A stretch of 18,079 nt of DNA from Thermoplasmata archaeon (GTDB lineage: Archaea > Thermoplasmatota > Thermoplasmata > Thermoplasmatales > Thermoplasmataceae), in assembly GCA_021797225.1 (NCBI GenBank), contig JAKAAE010000018.1, positions 1 through 18,079 of the forward strand. Direction: 5' to 3'. Below are positions 6,863 to 14,638 of the stretch, in pieces. The position numbers were made by a program, and so were the translations under genes. The number at the start of each line of letters is the position of its first letter. Position 1 is the first letter of the stretch. The notes beneath the pieces are model-generated. The model saw only the letters and a list, made by a program, of their open reading frames with translations. It did no database searches and was not told where the DNA came from.

Positions 6863-8869
6863 TCATTGAGCCGAACGAAATATAGACATTCTATACAGTA
6901 CCATGCTGGAACTTATATTATTTATTTTATATAAAACTCCTGTATAAATCTTATCAATAGTTAAATGTACTGTAATTGTATTCCCTGAAATAATTTCGGA
7001 AGAATTATTCATATACCCTATTATATTTTTTCCATGATTGCTATACACTGTTATGTTCATATCAGGAATACTGCGGGTTGCGTTGAATTGAAAAGAAAAT
7101 GTGTAATTCCCAGGAAGTAAATACGTGCTGTTACCCGTATATATATTATCTCCTTCCAGTTTCAATTTCTGGTACTCTGAAATTCCTTTATCTGGAAATG
7201 GACCATATAGGGTATTATCTGTGGTATTGAATTTTGCATTTGTATAATTCATGGAAAATGGTGCTTGCAGGACTGGACTGCCCTTATAATTGTATTCCAG
7301 TGCTATAATTCCATAACCCTCTGCAAATATACCGTATGAGCCATCATTCATGTCCTTCACTGCAAGATATGATAGGGAAATATTATTTCCGTCTTTTAAA
7401 TACGTCTGATCATCGTTGAAATTTGCAATTATATATTTATAATGGGTATCTATTGATATATTCCCGTATGGGAATGCCGTCGCATTCAAATCCTTATAGA
7501 ATAATGGATAAAGACTGTTACCAGTTACCAGGGATGCGTTCATATCAATGTTACCCGCAATAGAATAGATGAAATGGTTCTCCATTTCCCTGTAACCTGT
7601 GGAATCACTGTATATAGAATGTATAGAAGAAGGTTCAACAGAAATAGGTGATATTGGTGATATAACAATAAAAGATGCAATAGCAAATGCAGTGATGGCT
7701 ATAAATGTATTTCTCAAATTCTTAAATTTGTGCTTTTTTGCCTTATTGCTGGTAGATTGTGAAATCATTAGTTTCTCTATTCCAAATATGCCCGCTACAA
7801 AAACAAAGGGAATAAACATCATGGAATACTGATATCCCATGAAATAGTAAGGTATATATGATGATGTCATTGCATAGGCTAAGTATGGTATAGCCGGTAG
7901 AAGGCCAATGGGAAAATCAAAGGAGATAAAATCAAGAGACATAAATGCCAGAACTAGGAATACTATCTTTATCTCATAATTGGAGACAATAAAATTAAGA
8001 AATTTTACCGGATGGTAAATCATGGTTATCAGCAGTCCTTCCAGATTTCTTGATGCTGATCCGGACTGCCCGCTGACAAACACGGGTATACTTGAGGAAT
8101 TACTAATATTGCCCTTTATTAATGCAGCCAGAACATAATAAATTAAAAGAATTATAATGCTAACAGAGGAAAATAGATATAATTTTTTAATATTTTTTCT
8201 ATCCACAGTATTATTTCTTAAAAAAAGAATTAATTCCATTAAAATAGTCATAATTACTATAAAAATAAATGATGAATGGAGGCTAACTATTAGGGCGAGG
8301 AATAGTATATTTAAAAATATTTTTTTTTCTAAATAAAAATAAATAGCCATGAAATAGAAAAATGGTAAAAATATCATAATATGAAAATCAAAGTATACCG
8401 GGCTTTCAGTTAATGGGGAAAGAATGAAGGCAATAGATATTATAAAGGCATAAAATTCAGGATTTCTATTATTGAACCTGTATTTAGAAAAAATTTTCAA
8501 TGAAAGGTAATATAAGGGAATAGAGGCAAAGCTTATAAATATCGATTGCAGAACAAGCAGGATATAAGGACTCGGATACAGATAGAATAATGGCAGAATT
8601 GCAAACATGAAGAGTGAGAAGTGCTCTGCTAGATAACTCCCACCTGCAAGGTTAGTGTAAAATAACTTACCGTGAAGAGTTGAATAAAATGCCTGGGAAT
8701 ACAATCCAAGGTCCCATCCGTAAGCATTAATTGTATATGCCTTTAATATTGAATAAAATGAAAATAGAATTGAGAAAAGCGCAGCAATAAATACAACCAG
8801 TTTGCCATATGTTATACTGTCCTTAATATTGCGCAGTTGAATTGAAAATGATTTGCTACCAGAATGCAT
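6863..8869 (-). CDS. DUF2079 family polytopic membrane protein with sequon-rich outer tail
   Basis: The 668-residue protein has a membrane portion of roughly ten helices (about 20-405) and a polar C-terminal tail of about 255 residues. The N-terminal motif GWDLGLYSQAFYSTLHGK (51-68), followed by EHFSLFM (82-88), is characteristic of DUF2079. This family resembles GT-C glycosyltransferases; D53 after the first helix sits where such enzymes have a loop acid. The tail is rich in beta-prone segments and N-x-S/T sites and probably lies outside the cell, perhaps binding or presenting glycan. Function is not established. It is transcribed away from a flippase and a glycosyltransferase, which suggests a role in surface glycans. 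Confidence 0.75.
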   Translation of the reverse strand: MHSGSKSFSIQLRNIKDSITYGKLVVFIAALFSILFSFYSILKAYTINAYGWDLGLYSQAFYSTLHGKLFYTNLAGGSYLAEHFSLFMFAILPLFYLYPSPYILLVLQSIFISFASIPLYYLSLKIFSKYRFNNRNPEFYAFIISIAFILSPLTESPVYFDFHIMIFLPFFYFMAIYFYLEKKIFLNILFLALIVSLHSSFIFIVIMTILMELILFLRNNTVDRKNIKKLYLFSSVSIIILLIYYVLAALIKGNISNSSSIPVFVSGQSGSASRNLEGLLITMIYHPVKFLNFIVSNYEIKIVFLVLAFMSLDFISFDFPIGLLPAIPYLAYAMTSSYIPYYFMGYQYSMMFIPFVFVAGIFGIEKLMISQSTSNKAKKHKFKNLRNTFIAITAFAIASFIVISPISPISVEPSSIHSIYSDSTGYREMENHFIYSIAGNIDMNASLVTGNSLYPLFYKDLNATAFPYGNISIDTHYKYIIANFNDDQTYLKDGNNISLSYLAVKDMNDGSYGIFAEGYGIIALEYNYKGSPVLQAPFSMNYTNAKFNTTDNTLYGPFPDKGISEYQKLKLEGDNIYTGNSTYLLPGNYTFSFQFNATRSIPDMNITVYSNHGKNIIGYMNNSSEIISGNTITVHLTIDKIYTGVLYKINNISSSMVLYRMSIFRSAQ

Positions 8870-8886
8870 TTAATTGGTCAGTATCT

Positions 8887-8900
8887 ATTTATATATTTAT
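8887..8900 (-). promoter_or_regulatory. TATA-like box of the DUF2079 gene
   Basis: Read on the minus strand the sequence is ATAAATATATAAAT, centred about 24 bp before the ATG whose first base is 8869. No Shine-Dalgarno-like sequence lies between, consistent with a leaderless transcript. Confidence 0.5.
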
Positions 8901-9022
8901 TTTACTGAAAAGGTGAGAAAATAATTGAAATTGAATTTTTAGAGGATAGATATAGATGGAAAAAACAGTGACTGTATTAATTAATGTCAAAATATTTCAG
9001 GTTTAATGAATATTTTAAAGTA

Positions 9023-9050
9023 TTATCCATTATTAATTAGCAATGGATAA
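9023..9050. promoter_or_regulatory. 9-10-9 bp dyad around the presumed flippase promoter (candidate operator)
   Basis: TTATCCATT (9023-9031) and AATGGATAA (9042-9050) are perfect inverted copies separated by 10 bp. The AT-rich spacer (9032-9041) sits about 19-28 bp before the GTG start at 9060, where a leaderless transcript would have its TATA box. A dimeric regulator bound here would cover the promoter. A hairpin in a longer leader is the alternative. Confidence 0.45.
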
Positions 9051-9059
9051 GTTTTTATC

Positions 9060-10652
9060 GTGAATTTATATAACCGTTTATTGAGTAGCATAACTGAATC
9101 ATTCAGTTCCGGGGTAACATTTCAGTATTCGGCTGTGGCGTCCATGTTTATATCGTCCAGTCTATTTTATTTTTTCATTGCCCATATTTTACCGGTAAAC
9201 ATTGTAGGTTCCATATCGTTACTGTATGCCATTATGAACATTATGGCTGTTGTCTTTGTTTTCGGCCTTTCCAATGGAATACAGCATTATATTTCATATC
9301 ATCTTGTCAGGGAAAATCATAAAGCAATTATGAAACTGATGAAACAGACCATGGCCTTTGCAATTCTCCTTGCCCTCTCCGCATCTGTCTTCATGTATTT
9401 TGCCTCAGGGGAAATAGCATTACTGTTTTTCCACAGCACTGCGTACATACTTTCCATAAAACTCATAGGCATAGCAATAGCAGGATCGGTAATGATAAAT
9501 ATACTGGGTTCCATGCTTCTGGGGCTTAACCAGTATAAAAAATATTCTTTAATTTATATATTTATCAATATATTCACATATTTCTTCCCCCTTTCCATGT
9601 TATTTTTAACAGGAAAAGCCGTTTATCTTATAGCGGGCCTTGCTTCAATAAACGTTTTAAGCGCAATATTATTCTTTATTTTTGTTTACCGTGCCTATAA
9701 CAGGCTCGGAAATCTTACAAAGAACGCAGCAAAGGAGCCTTACCGTAATTTGATCTATTATTCTGTTCCCCTGTTTTTATCCTCTATAATGGGAACCAGT
9801 GCCACTTATATTGACAGAATAGTTGTTTCATACTTTATCAATTTATCATACCTGGGAATATACAACTTTGCATTGATTATTGCATCTGCGGCTACATTCC
9901 TTGTGGTTCCAGTATCAAACCTCCTGATTCCAAAATTATCCACATTCTTTTCCCTGGATAATAAGGAGGGTTTCAGAAGCAGCATAAGAATACTTCTCAA
10001 TATAGTTTCTCTTATATACATTCCGGCAGCACTGGGCATTGCAGCATTGTCCAGAATTATATTGTATGAATTTGCAGGTAACCAATACACAATTGCATAT
10101 ATACCATTGATGATTATCATGTTCATTACCTCATTCTTCATAGGATCCGTTGTCCTATCATCCGGTATTTCAAGCATCAGAAAAACAAAGATTTTTGTTT
10201 ACTCATCCGCCCTTTCCCTTTCCTCCAATGTAGTTTTATCCATAGTGCTTATACCCATGTTCAATATAATAGGTGCAGCCATAGCATACTCATCCATGAA
10301 TGCTGTTAACTTTGCAATTGTTTATCACTATGCAAGGAAATTTGGTGTGAATAACTATGATATACCGAGAGTTATAAGAATATGGCTATCTTCCCTTATA
10401 ATGTTCGGTGCAATATTTGTACTCCAGGGAATGTTCCCGTACAGCATGCTGAACATATTTATTTACATCCTGCTTGGGCTTGCTATCTATATGGTAGAAA
10501 TAAAGGCTTTCCGCCTTATCAGTGCTGAAGAAATGGATTATATTCTTTCCGTAATACCGAACAGATTTGGCACATTGAAATATATATTAAGAAATCTGGA
10601 ATACACGGAAAGGAAAAAAAGATACGATCGGCTCTTCAGATTCATAAAATAA
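9060..10652 (+). CDS. Polysaccharide flippase (Wzx/RfbX-like, MATE/MOP superfamily)
   Basis: The 530-residue protein is almost wholly hydrophobic with about 12-14 membrane helices, the size and pattern of polysaccharide biosynthesis flippases that move lipid-linked sugars across the membrane. Segments such as YRNLIYYSVPLFLSSIMG and YIDRIVVSYF (about 225-260) resemble the mid-protein region of this family, where the second half-repeat begins. The C-terminus ends in a basic cytosolic stretch. The start is GTG 9060: an in-frame TAA at 9048-9050 rules out any earlier start, and an ATG at 9043 is in another frame and soon stops. A glycosyltransferase follows closely. The substrate cannot be inferred. 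Confidence 0.85.
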   Translation: MNLYNRLLSSITESFSSGVTFQYSAVASMFISSSLFYFFIAHILPVNIVGSISLLYAIMNIMAVVFVFGLSNGIQHYISYHLVRENHKAIMKLMKQTMAFAILLALSASVFMYFASGEIALLFFHSTAYILSIKLIGIAIAGSVMINILGSMLLGLNQYKKYSLIYIFINIFTYFFPLSMLFLTGKAVYLIAGLASINVLSAILFFIFVYRAYNRLGNLTKNAAKEPYRNLIYYSVPLFLSSIMGTSATYIDRIVVSYFINLSYLGIYNFALIIASAATFLVVPVSNLLIPKLSTFFSLDNKEGFRSSIRILLNIVSLIYIPAALGIAALSRIILYEFAGNQYTIAYIPLMIIMFITSFFIGSVVLSSGISSIRKTKIFVYSSALSLSSNVVLSIVLIPMFNIIGAAIAYSSMNAVNFAIVYHYARKFGVNNYDIPRVIRIWLSSLIMFGAIFVLQGMFPYSMLNIFIYILLGLAIYMVEIKAFRLISAEEMDYILSVIPNRFGTLKYILRNLEYTERKKRYDRLFRFIK

Positions 10653-10689
10653 TAAGGTTTATTTGTTATATTCTTTACTGTTGATCATT

Positions 10690-11610
10690 ATGGAAGAACA
10701 AAAAAGAACGTATATTTCTGTAATTATTTCCGATTATAATAGAAAACTATACATATTAAATGCCCTGAAGTCCGTGATTCATCAAAGCCTCTCCAGGGAA
10801 AATTACGAAATTATACTTATTAAAAATTTTGCGGATAGTAATATAGATGATTTCGCATCCCAAAACAAAGTAAAATCACTAATTAGTCAGGATATTTCCC
10901 TGTCCGGAAAAATAAGAGAGGCATTATCATATGCAACGGGAAATGTAATATGTTTCCTTGACGACGACGACAAATTTTATGAGAATAAACTGGAATATGT
11001 TTATAATAAATTTAAAACAACGAAAAATCTTGTGTATCTACATAATAATTTTTCATCAATTGACGATAATAATCAACCTATAAAATATAAAAATATCAAT
11101 CCGGATTTTAACATCTCATCTATTTCAATAAGAAAGGATATTATAAATGTTGATACGCTCACAATGGTTTCGAAGAGTATTGATACATTAATGTACATGT
11201 ATGCTCGGGAATCAGGTATGAAGATTGAAATTGATGATACAGTACTTACATACTACAGGGTAACAGAAAATAGTGTAACTCATTCATTTAATAGTATAGA
11301 ATCATTCAGAGAATTTTCTATAAATTCCCTTTCAAAAATATTGCAATCATATGTTACTATGAAATCAATATTTACGTCCGGCAGGGCATTAAAGATAATA
11401 AATCACAGGGAAAGCTTCACAAGAATAAGAATTAACCTATTCGGAGGACCGAAACCCTTCATAAAAGATTATATAAAAATACTTTTCACAGGGTCAATGG
11501 AACCGAGGAGTTACGAGTTTAAGGTTATGATATCCTCGATCTTTTTCAAAAATTTGGCAATGAAAAAATTATATAACAATGAGATGGAGAAAAATAAACA
11601 ATTACAATGA
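10690..11610 (+). CDS. Family 2 glycosyltransferase
   Basis: The protein has the GT-A fold signature of family 2: SVIISDYNRK near the N-terminus binds the nucleotide, GNVICFLDDDDKF (about 91-103) provides the DxD metal site, and a helical region follows. It probably adds a sugar to a lipid-linked or surface glycan at the cytosolic membrane face. ATG 10690 gives 306 residues with the first strand close to the N-terminus, as usual for the family. A TTG at 10663 would add nine hydrophobic residues and has AAGG just upstream, so it cannot be excluded. A TATA-like TTATATTC at 10666-10673 supports the later start as leaderless. The gene follows the flippase and converges with the cyclase-family gene. 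Confidence 0.82.
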   Translation: MEEQKRTYISVIISDYNRKLYILNALKSVIHQSLSRENYEIILIKNFADSNIDDFASQNKVKSLISQDISLSGKIREALSYATGNVICFLDDDDKFYENKLEYVYNKFKTTKNLVYLHNNFSSIDDNNQPIKYKNINPDFNISSISIRKDIINVDTLTMVSKSIDTLMYMYARESGMKIEIDDTVLTYYRVTENSVTHSFNSIESFREFSINSLSKILQSYVTMKSIFTSGRALKIINHRESFTRIRINLFGGPKPFIKDYIKILFTGSMEPRSYEFKVMISSIFFKNLAMKKLYNNEMEKNKQLQ

Positions 11611-11611
11611 T

Positions 11612-12538
11612 TTAAATTATAGCAACAGGCGAAACAGGCGACGCAGTAGCACCAAGGAATGGTATAGGGGAGCAGACAAACATGAATTCGTAAACTTTGT
11701 CTTTGGCCATCCGGTGGAGGCTCAAATTATCTATAATATGTATTCCTGCGCGGGCAATCAGGAACTGATGAACCGGAAGCCTTGTATTTTTGGCTTCAGG
11801 GGGAACAACCTCTGATGATGGAGTGTCACTCCCAGTTACTGAGATATTATTTTCCCGCAGATATTCTGCCAGATGGAAGCCTATCCCGGGAGCAGAATCA
11901 TAGAATTTATCATACTTATCCGGCTTTGAGAATAGCGCAGATGCTCCGGTGTGAAAAAACATTGCGTCTCCTTTTTCTGGAATTATATCATTATCCTTAA
12001 GGAAATCTTTCACATCTGTAACTTCAATTGTTGTGCCTCCATTCAGTATATCTGCTCCCCTGTATCCTGCTATATCAACCATTATACCTCTGGTAACTAT
12101 GGGTCCCACATTCTCTATTCCCATTTTAGAATATCCGGTATTGGATATAACACTCTTGACCGGAATATTGTTGAAAAATTTACCGTCATATGCCATATGG
12201 GACAATGCGTCAATATGTGTGGCCGTGTGGTCGCACATTTCTAGTCTTCCCAGGGAAGGACCGTACCTGTTTTCATATTTCTCGGTAAAGCCATTATCAT
12301 ATGGTCTGAGCATTATATCAAAGAAATAAGGTCCGTGTGTCTGCCGATCGGCCATGCCGTTGTATACGGTATGCGACATCCTGTATAATTTTCCCTTCTC
12401 TGGTATTTTCAGGGCATTCAGCACTTTTTTACTGTCAATATAATTCAAATTTCCCCTTTGATCTTCAGGACCAAAACTGGAAGAAAGATCAGAATCAGTG
12501 TTATACATTTTCTCTTTTACAGATCCATTGTTATCCAT
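11612..12538 (-). CDS. Cyclase family metal-dependent hydrolase (kynurenine formamidase-like)
   Basis: The 308-residue protein carries the metal-binding signature of the cyclase/KynB superfamily, HTATHIDALSH, with H104, H108, D110 and H114. It also has the N-terminal FGPEDQRGNLN segment (22-32) typical of the longer bacterial members. The C-terminal GATASPVSP corresponds to the conserved family ending. Known members hydrolyse small amides or lactam-like rings such as N-formylkynurenine or isatin; the substrate here is unknown. The gene follows acetoacetyl-CoA synthetase on the same strand by 44 bp and has its own TATA-like box. It may serve aromatic amino acid breakdown, but that is inferred only from position. 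M11 (12508) is a possible later start. Confidence 0.83.
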   Translation of the reverse strand: MDNNGSVKEKMYNTDSDLSSSFGPEDQRGNLNYIDSKKVLNALKIPEKGKLYRMSHTVYNGMADRQTHGPYFFDIMLRPYDNGFTEKYENRYGPSLGRLEMCDHTATHIDALSHMAYDGKFFNNIPVKSVISNTGYSKMGIENVGPIVTRGIMVDIAGYRGADILNGGTTIEVTDVKDFLKDNDIIPEKGDAMFFHTGASALFSKPDKYDKFYDSAPGIGFHLAEYLRENNISVTGSDTPSSEVVPPEAKNTRLPVHQFLIARAGIHIIDNLSLHRMAKDKVYEFMFVCSPIPFLGATASPVSPVAII

Positions 12539-12556
12539 TATTATACATAATTACAG

Positions 12557-12567
12557 AATATAAAAGA
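12557..12567 (-). promoter_or_regulatory. TATA-like box of the cyclase-family gene
   Basis: On the minus strand the sequence reads CTTTTATATTC, centred 24 bp before the ATG whose first base is 12538. The gene therefore probably has its own start site in addition to any read-through from the upstream acetoacetyl-CoA synthetase gene. Confidence 0.45.
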
Positions 12568-12582
12568 ATGACGATTATTTAA

Positions 12583-14520
12583 TTACTGTATTTGTTGTTT
12601 TAACCTGAGGAAATAGTCCAGCGCAGATTGATTTTTCAGGGATTCCGTATTTATTACAGAGTTTACTGGTTCTCCTTCCATTATCCTGGTCAACGGCACC
12701 TCCATTTTCTTACCATTAAGTGTTTCAGGTATTTCCGGTACCTCCAGTACAATATCGGGCACATGCCTTGGGGATAGGTCTTCCCTTATATGTTTCCTTA
12801 TTTCTGTTTCTTTATCAGTATCCAGAGTTAATCCCTCCTTGAGTTCCACAAATAAAACTATGATATACTTATTATTATTCCTGTATCCAATTACAATAGA
12901 ATCCTTAACAAAATCTATAGCCTCAACAGTTGAATAAATTTCTCCGGTTCCTATTCTGATTCCGTTTCTGTTGAGTACTGCATCGGACCTTCCGTAAATA
13001 ACGATGCTTCCATCCTTGAATATTGATATAAAATCACCGTGCCTCCATATTCCCGGATAAAAGTCATAATAACTTTTATAGTATCTTTCCTTTTCCGGAT
13101 CGTTCCAGAAGAAAACGGGCATATTCGGCATGGCTTTAGTAATTACCAGTTCACCTTTCATGCCTGTGATCGATTTTCCATTTTCGTCCAGTGATTCCAC
13201 AGCAGCACCCAGCCCCCTGCACTGAATTTTTCCAGGATAAACCGGAAGAATAGGAGATCCCAGGCATATGGCGGAGCATAAGTCAGTTCCGCCACTCAGT
13301 GATGATAGCCAAATATTTTTCTTGACCCTGAAATAAACAAATCTGAAAGCTTCCTTTGACAGGGGACTTCCTGTGGAACCCATAAACTCAAGATTTTTCA
13401 ATTCATAGATTTCTGCTGGATAATAATTCAATTTCATCATTGATTCTATGTATGCAGCACTTATGCCCAGATGGGTAATTTTAAATTTTTCAGTTATTTT
13501 CCATAGAATCGATATATCGGGATAACTGACACTCCCATCATACATAACTATTGTAGAACCCATTATAAGACCACTGACGAGTATATTCCACATCATCCAT
13601 CCGGTGGTAGTTGCCCATGTGAATACACTATTTTCAGATATGCCCATATGCAGGCCGAGAACCTTGAAATGCTCCAGTACAATACCTCCGTGCCCGTGAA
13701 CTATGGCTTTGGGTTTTCCCGTTGTTCCTGAGGAATAGAGTATCCATAATGGATGGGAAAAGTCAACGTTGACAGGGATAAATTCTCCCGGATTTTCAGG
13801 TATATCCTTAAAATTTATGAAATGGTTTATTTTTATATCTCCCGTGGAAATAGCCAGCCTTACATTTGGCAAGTTTTTAAGAATTTCGGATGCATTGTGT
13901 GTTCTCTCAAATTTCCTGCCATTATAAGAGTATTCAGGTGAAACAATTAATACTGAAGGATCAATCTGCGAAAATCTCTCGATAACTCCTTTTACACCAA
14001 AATCAGGTGAGCATGATGACCATATTGCCCCTATTGCCGCCGATGCCAGAAAAGAAATAACCGCCTCTGGAATATTACCGATATAGGCACATACCCTGTC
14101 CCCTTTTTCTATACCCTGGCTTAATAAATAATATGCCATGGAAGACACTTTTTTCCAGAGATCCTTATATGATATGCTGAGTTCATTTCCACATTCATTA
14201 TATTGGATTATAGCTGCCTTCTCTAGATTTCTGTTTCTATAAACGTAACCTGCATAATTCAATTTAGATCCTTCGAACCATGTGCTATTTACATTTTGCC
14301 CCCTATGGATATATTTATAGCCATGGATATTTAAATTATAAAACCCTGAAAGAGAGACCCAGAAATCCTCAGTATTATTTACGGACCACGCCCATAACTC
14401 CTGATAATTCCTGAAATGATACCCGTACTTGTGATTAATATACTTTAAAAAATGTTCCATGGCAGAATCTTTTTTATAATTTTCATCCGGTACCCACAGG
14501 GGTTGTTCCTCCAGACTCAT
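12583..14520 (-). CDS. Acetoacetyl-CoA synthetase (acetoacetate--CoA ligase)
   Basis: This acyl-adenylate-forming enzyme activates acetoacetate to acetoacetyl-CoA using ATP. The 645-residue length and several segments distinguish it from acetyl-CoA synthetase: TWFEGSKLNYAG (80-91), the P-loop YSSGTTGKPK (262-271) followed by AIVHGHGGIVLEHFK (272-286), and TTTGWMMWN (304-312). The adenylate-binding hinge region GRSDAVLNRNGIRIGTGEIY is at 510-529, and the acceptor-lysine segment GKKMEVP is at 603-609. The gene is divergent from the hpd operon across 116 bp. The acetoacetate released by fumarylacetoacetate cleavage is its natural substrate, so the two units probably act together. It has its own TATA-like box. 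Use of acetoacetate from another source is possible. Confidence 0.9.
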   Translation of the reverse strand: MSLEEQPLWVPDENYKKDSAMEHFLKYINHKYGYHFRNYQELWAWSVNNTEDFWVSLSGFYNLNIHGYKYIHRGQNVNSTWFEGSKLNYAGYVYRNRNLEKAAIIQYNECGNELSISYKDLWKKVSSMAYYLLSQGIEKGDRVCAYIGNIPEAVISFLASAAIGAIWSSCSPDFGVKGVIERFSQIDPSVLIVSPEYSYNGRKFERTHNASEILKNLPNVRLAISTGDIKINHFINFKDIPENPGEFIPVNVDFSHPLWILYSSGTTGKPKAIVHGHGGIVLEHFKVLGLHMGISENSVFTWATTTGWMMWNILVSGLIMGSTIVMYDGSVSYPDISILWKITEKFKITHLGISAAYIESMMKLNYYPAEIYELKNLEFMGSTGSPLSKEAFRFVYFRVKKNIWLSSLSGGTDLCSAICLGSPILPVYPGKIQCRGLGAAVESLDENGKSITGMKGELVITKAMPNMPVFFWNDPEKERYYKSYYDFYPGIWRHGDFISIFKDGSIVIYGRSDAVLNRNGIRIGTGEIYSTVEAIDFVKDSIVIGYRNNNKYIIVLFVELKEGLTLDTDKETEIRKHIREDLSPRHVPDIVLEVPEIPETLNGKKMEVPLTRIMEGEPVNSVINTESLKNQSALDYFLRLKQQIQ

Positions 14521-14534
14521 AATGCTTCAACATA

Positions 14535-14548
14535 ATTATATATAAATA
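14535..14548 (-). promoter_or_regulatory. TATA-like box of the acetoacetyl-CoA synthetase gene
   Basis: On the minus strand the sequence reads TATTTATATATAAT, about 15-28 bp before the ATG whose first base is 14520. No ribosome-binding sequence is visible, so the transcript is probably leaderless. Confidence 0.5.
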
Positions 14549-14595
14549 TCTTGCCTACATTCATCTACTATGCGAGAGAATAACATGCATTTATA

Positions 14596-14612
14596 ATTAA
14601 CGAAAGGTTAAT
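14596..14612. promoter_or_regulatory. Inverted repeat over the BRE/TATA junction of the hpd promoter
   Basis: ATTAAC (14596-14601) and GTTAAT (14607-14612) are perfect inverted copies around the purine-rich GAAAG. They overlap the presumed BRE and the left end of the TATA box of hpd. The short arms make chance occurrence plausible. Confidence 0.3.
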
Positions 14613-14618
14613 ATAAAC
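14602..14618 (+). promoter_or_regulatory. BRE and TATA box of the hpd operon
   Basis: A purine run GAAAGG (14602-14607) precedes TTAATATAAAC (14608-14618), centred about 24 bp before the ATG at 14637. There is no Shine-Dalgarno sequence at hpd. This is the clearest BRE-TATA-leaderless arrangement in the window. Confidence 0.6.
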
Positions 14619-14638
14619 AAATGTAAATATGTTTATAT
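14611..14638. promoter_or_regulatory. 9-10-9 bp dyad from TATA box to start codon of hpd (candidate operator)
   Basis: ATATAAACA (14611-14619) and TGTTTATAT (14630-14638) are perfect inverted copies separated by 10 bp. The left arm lies in the TATA box and the right arm reaches the first two bases of the hpd ATG. If the transcript is leaderless, the dyad cannot form an RNA hairpin, so a dimeric DNA-binding regulator is the simpler reading. Confidence 0.5.

Noticed and set aside
10663..10689. TTG at 10663 as the start of the glycosyltransferase
   Set aside because: It adds a short hydrophobic stretch before the usual N-terminus of the family. ATG 10690 with a TATA-like box upstream is more natural, though AAGG before the TTG keeps the alternative open.
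11579..12582. Several plus-strand frames opposite the cyclase-family gene
   Set aside because: They are antisense to a gene with a complete metal-binding signature and conserved ends, and they show no protein family features.
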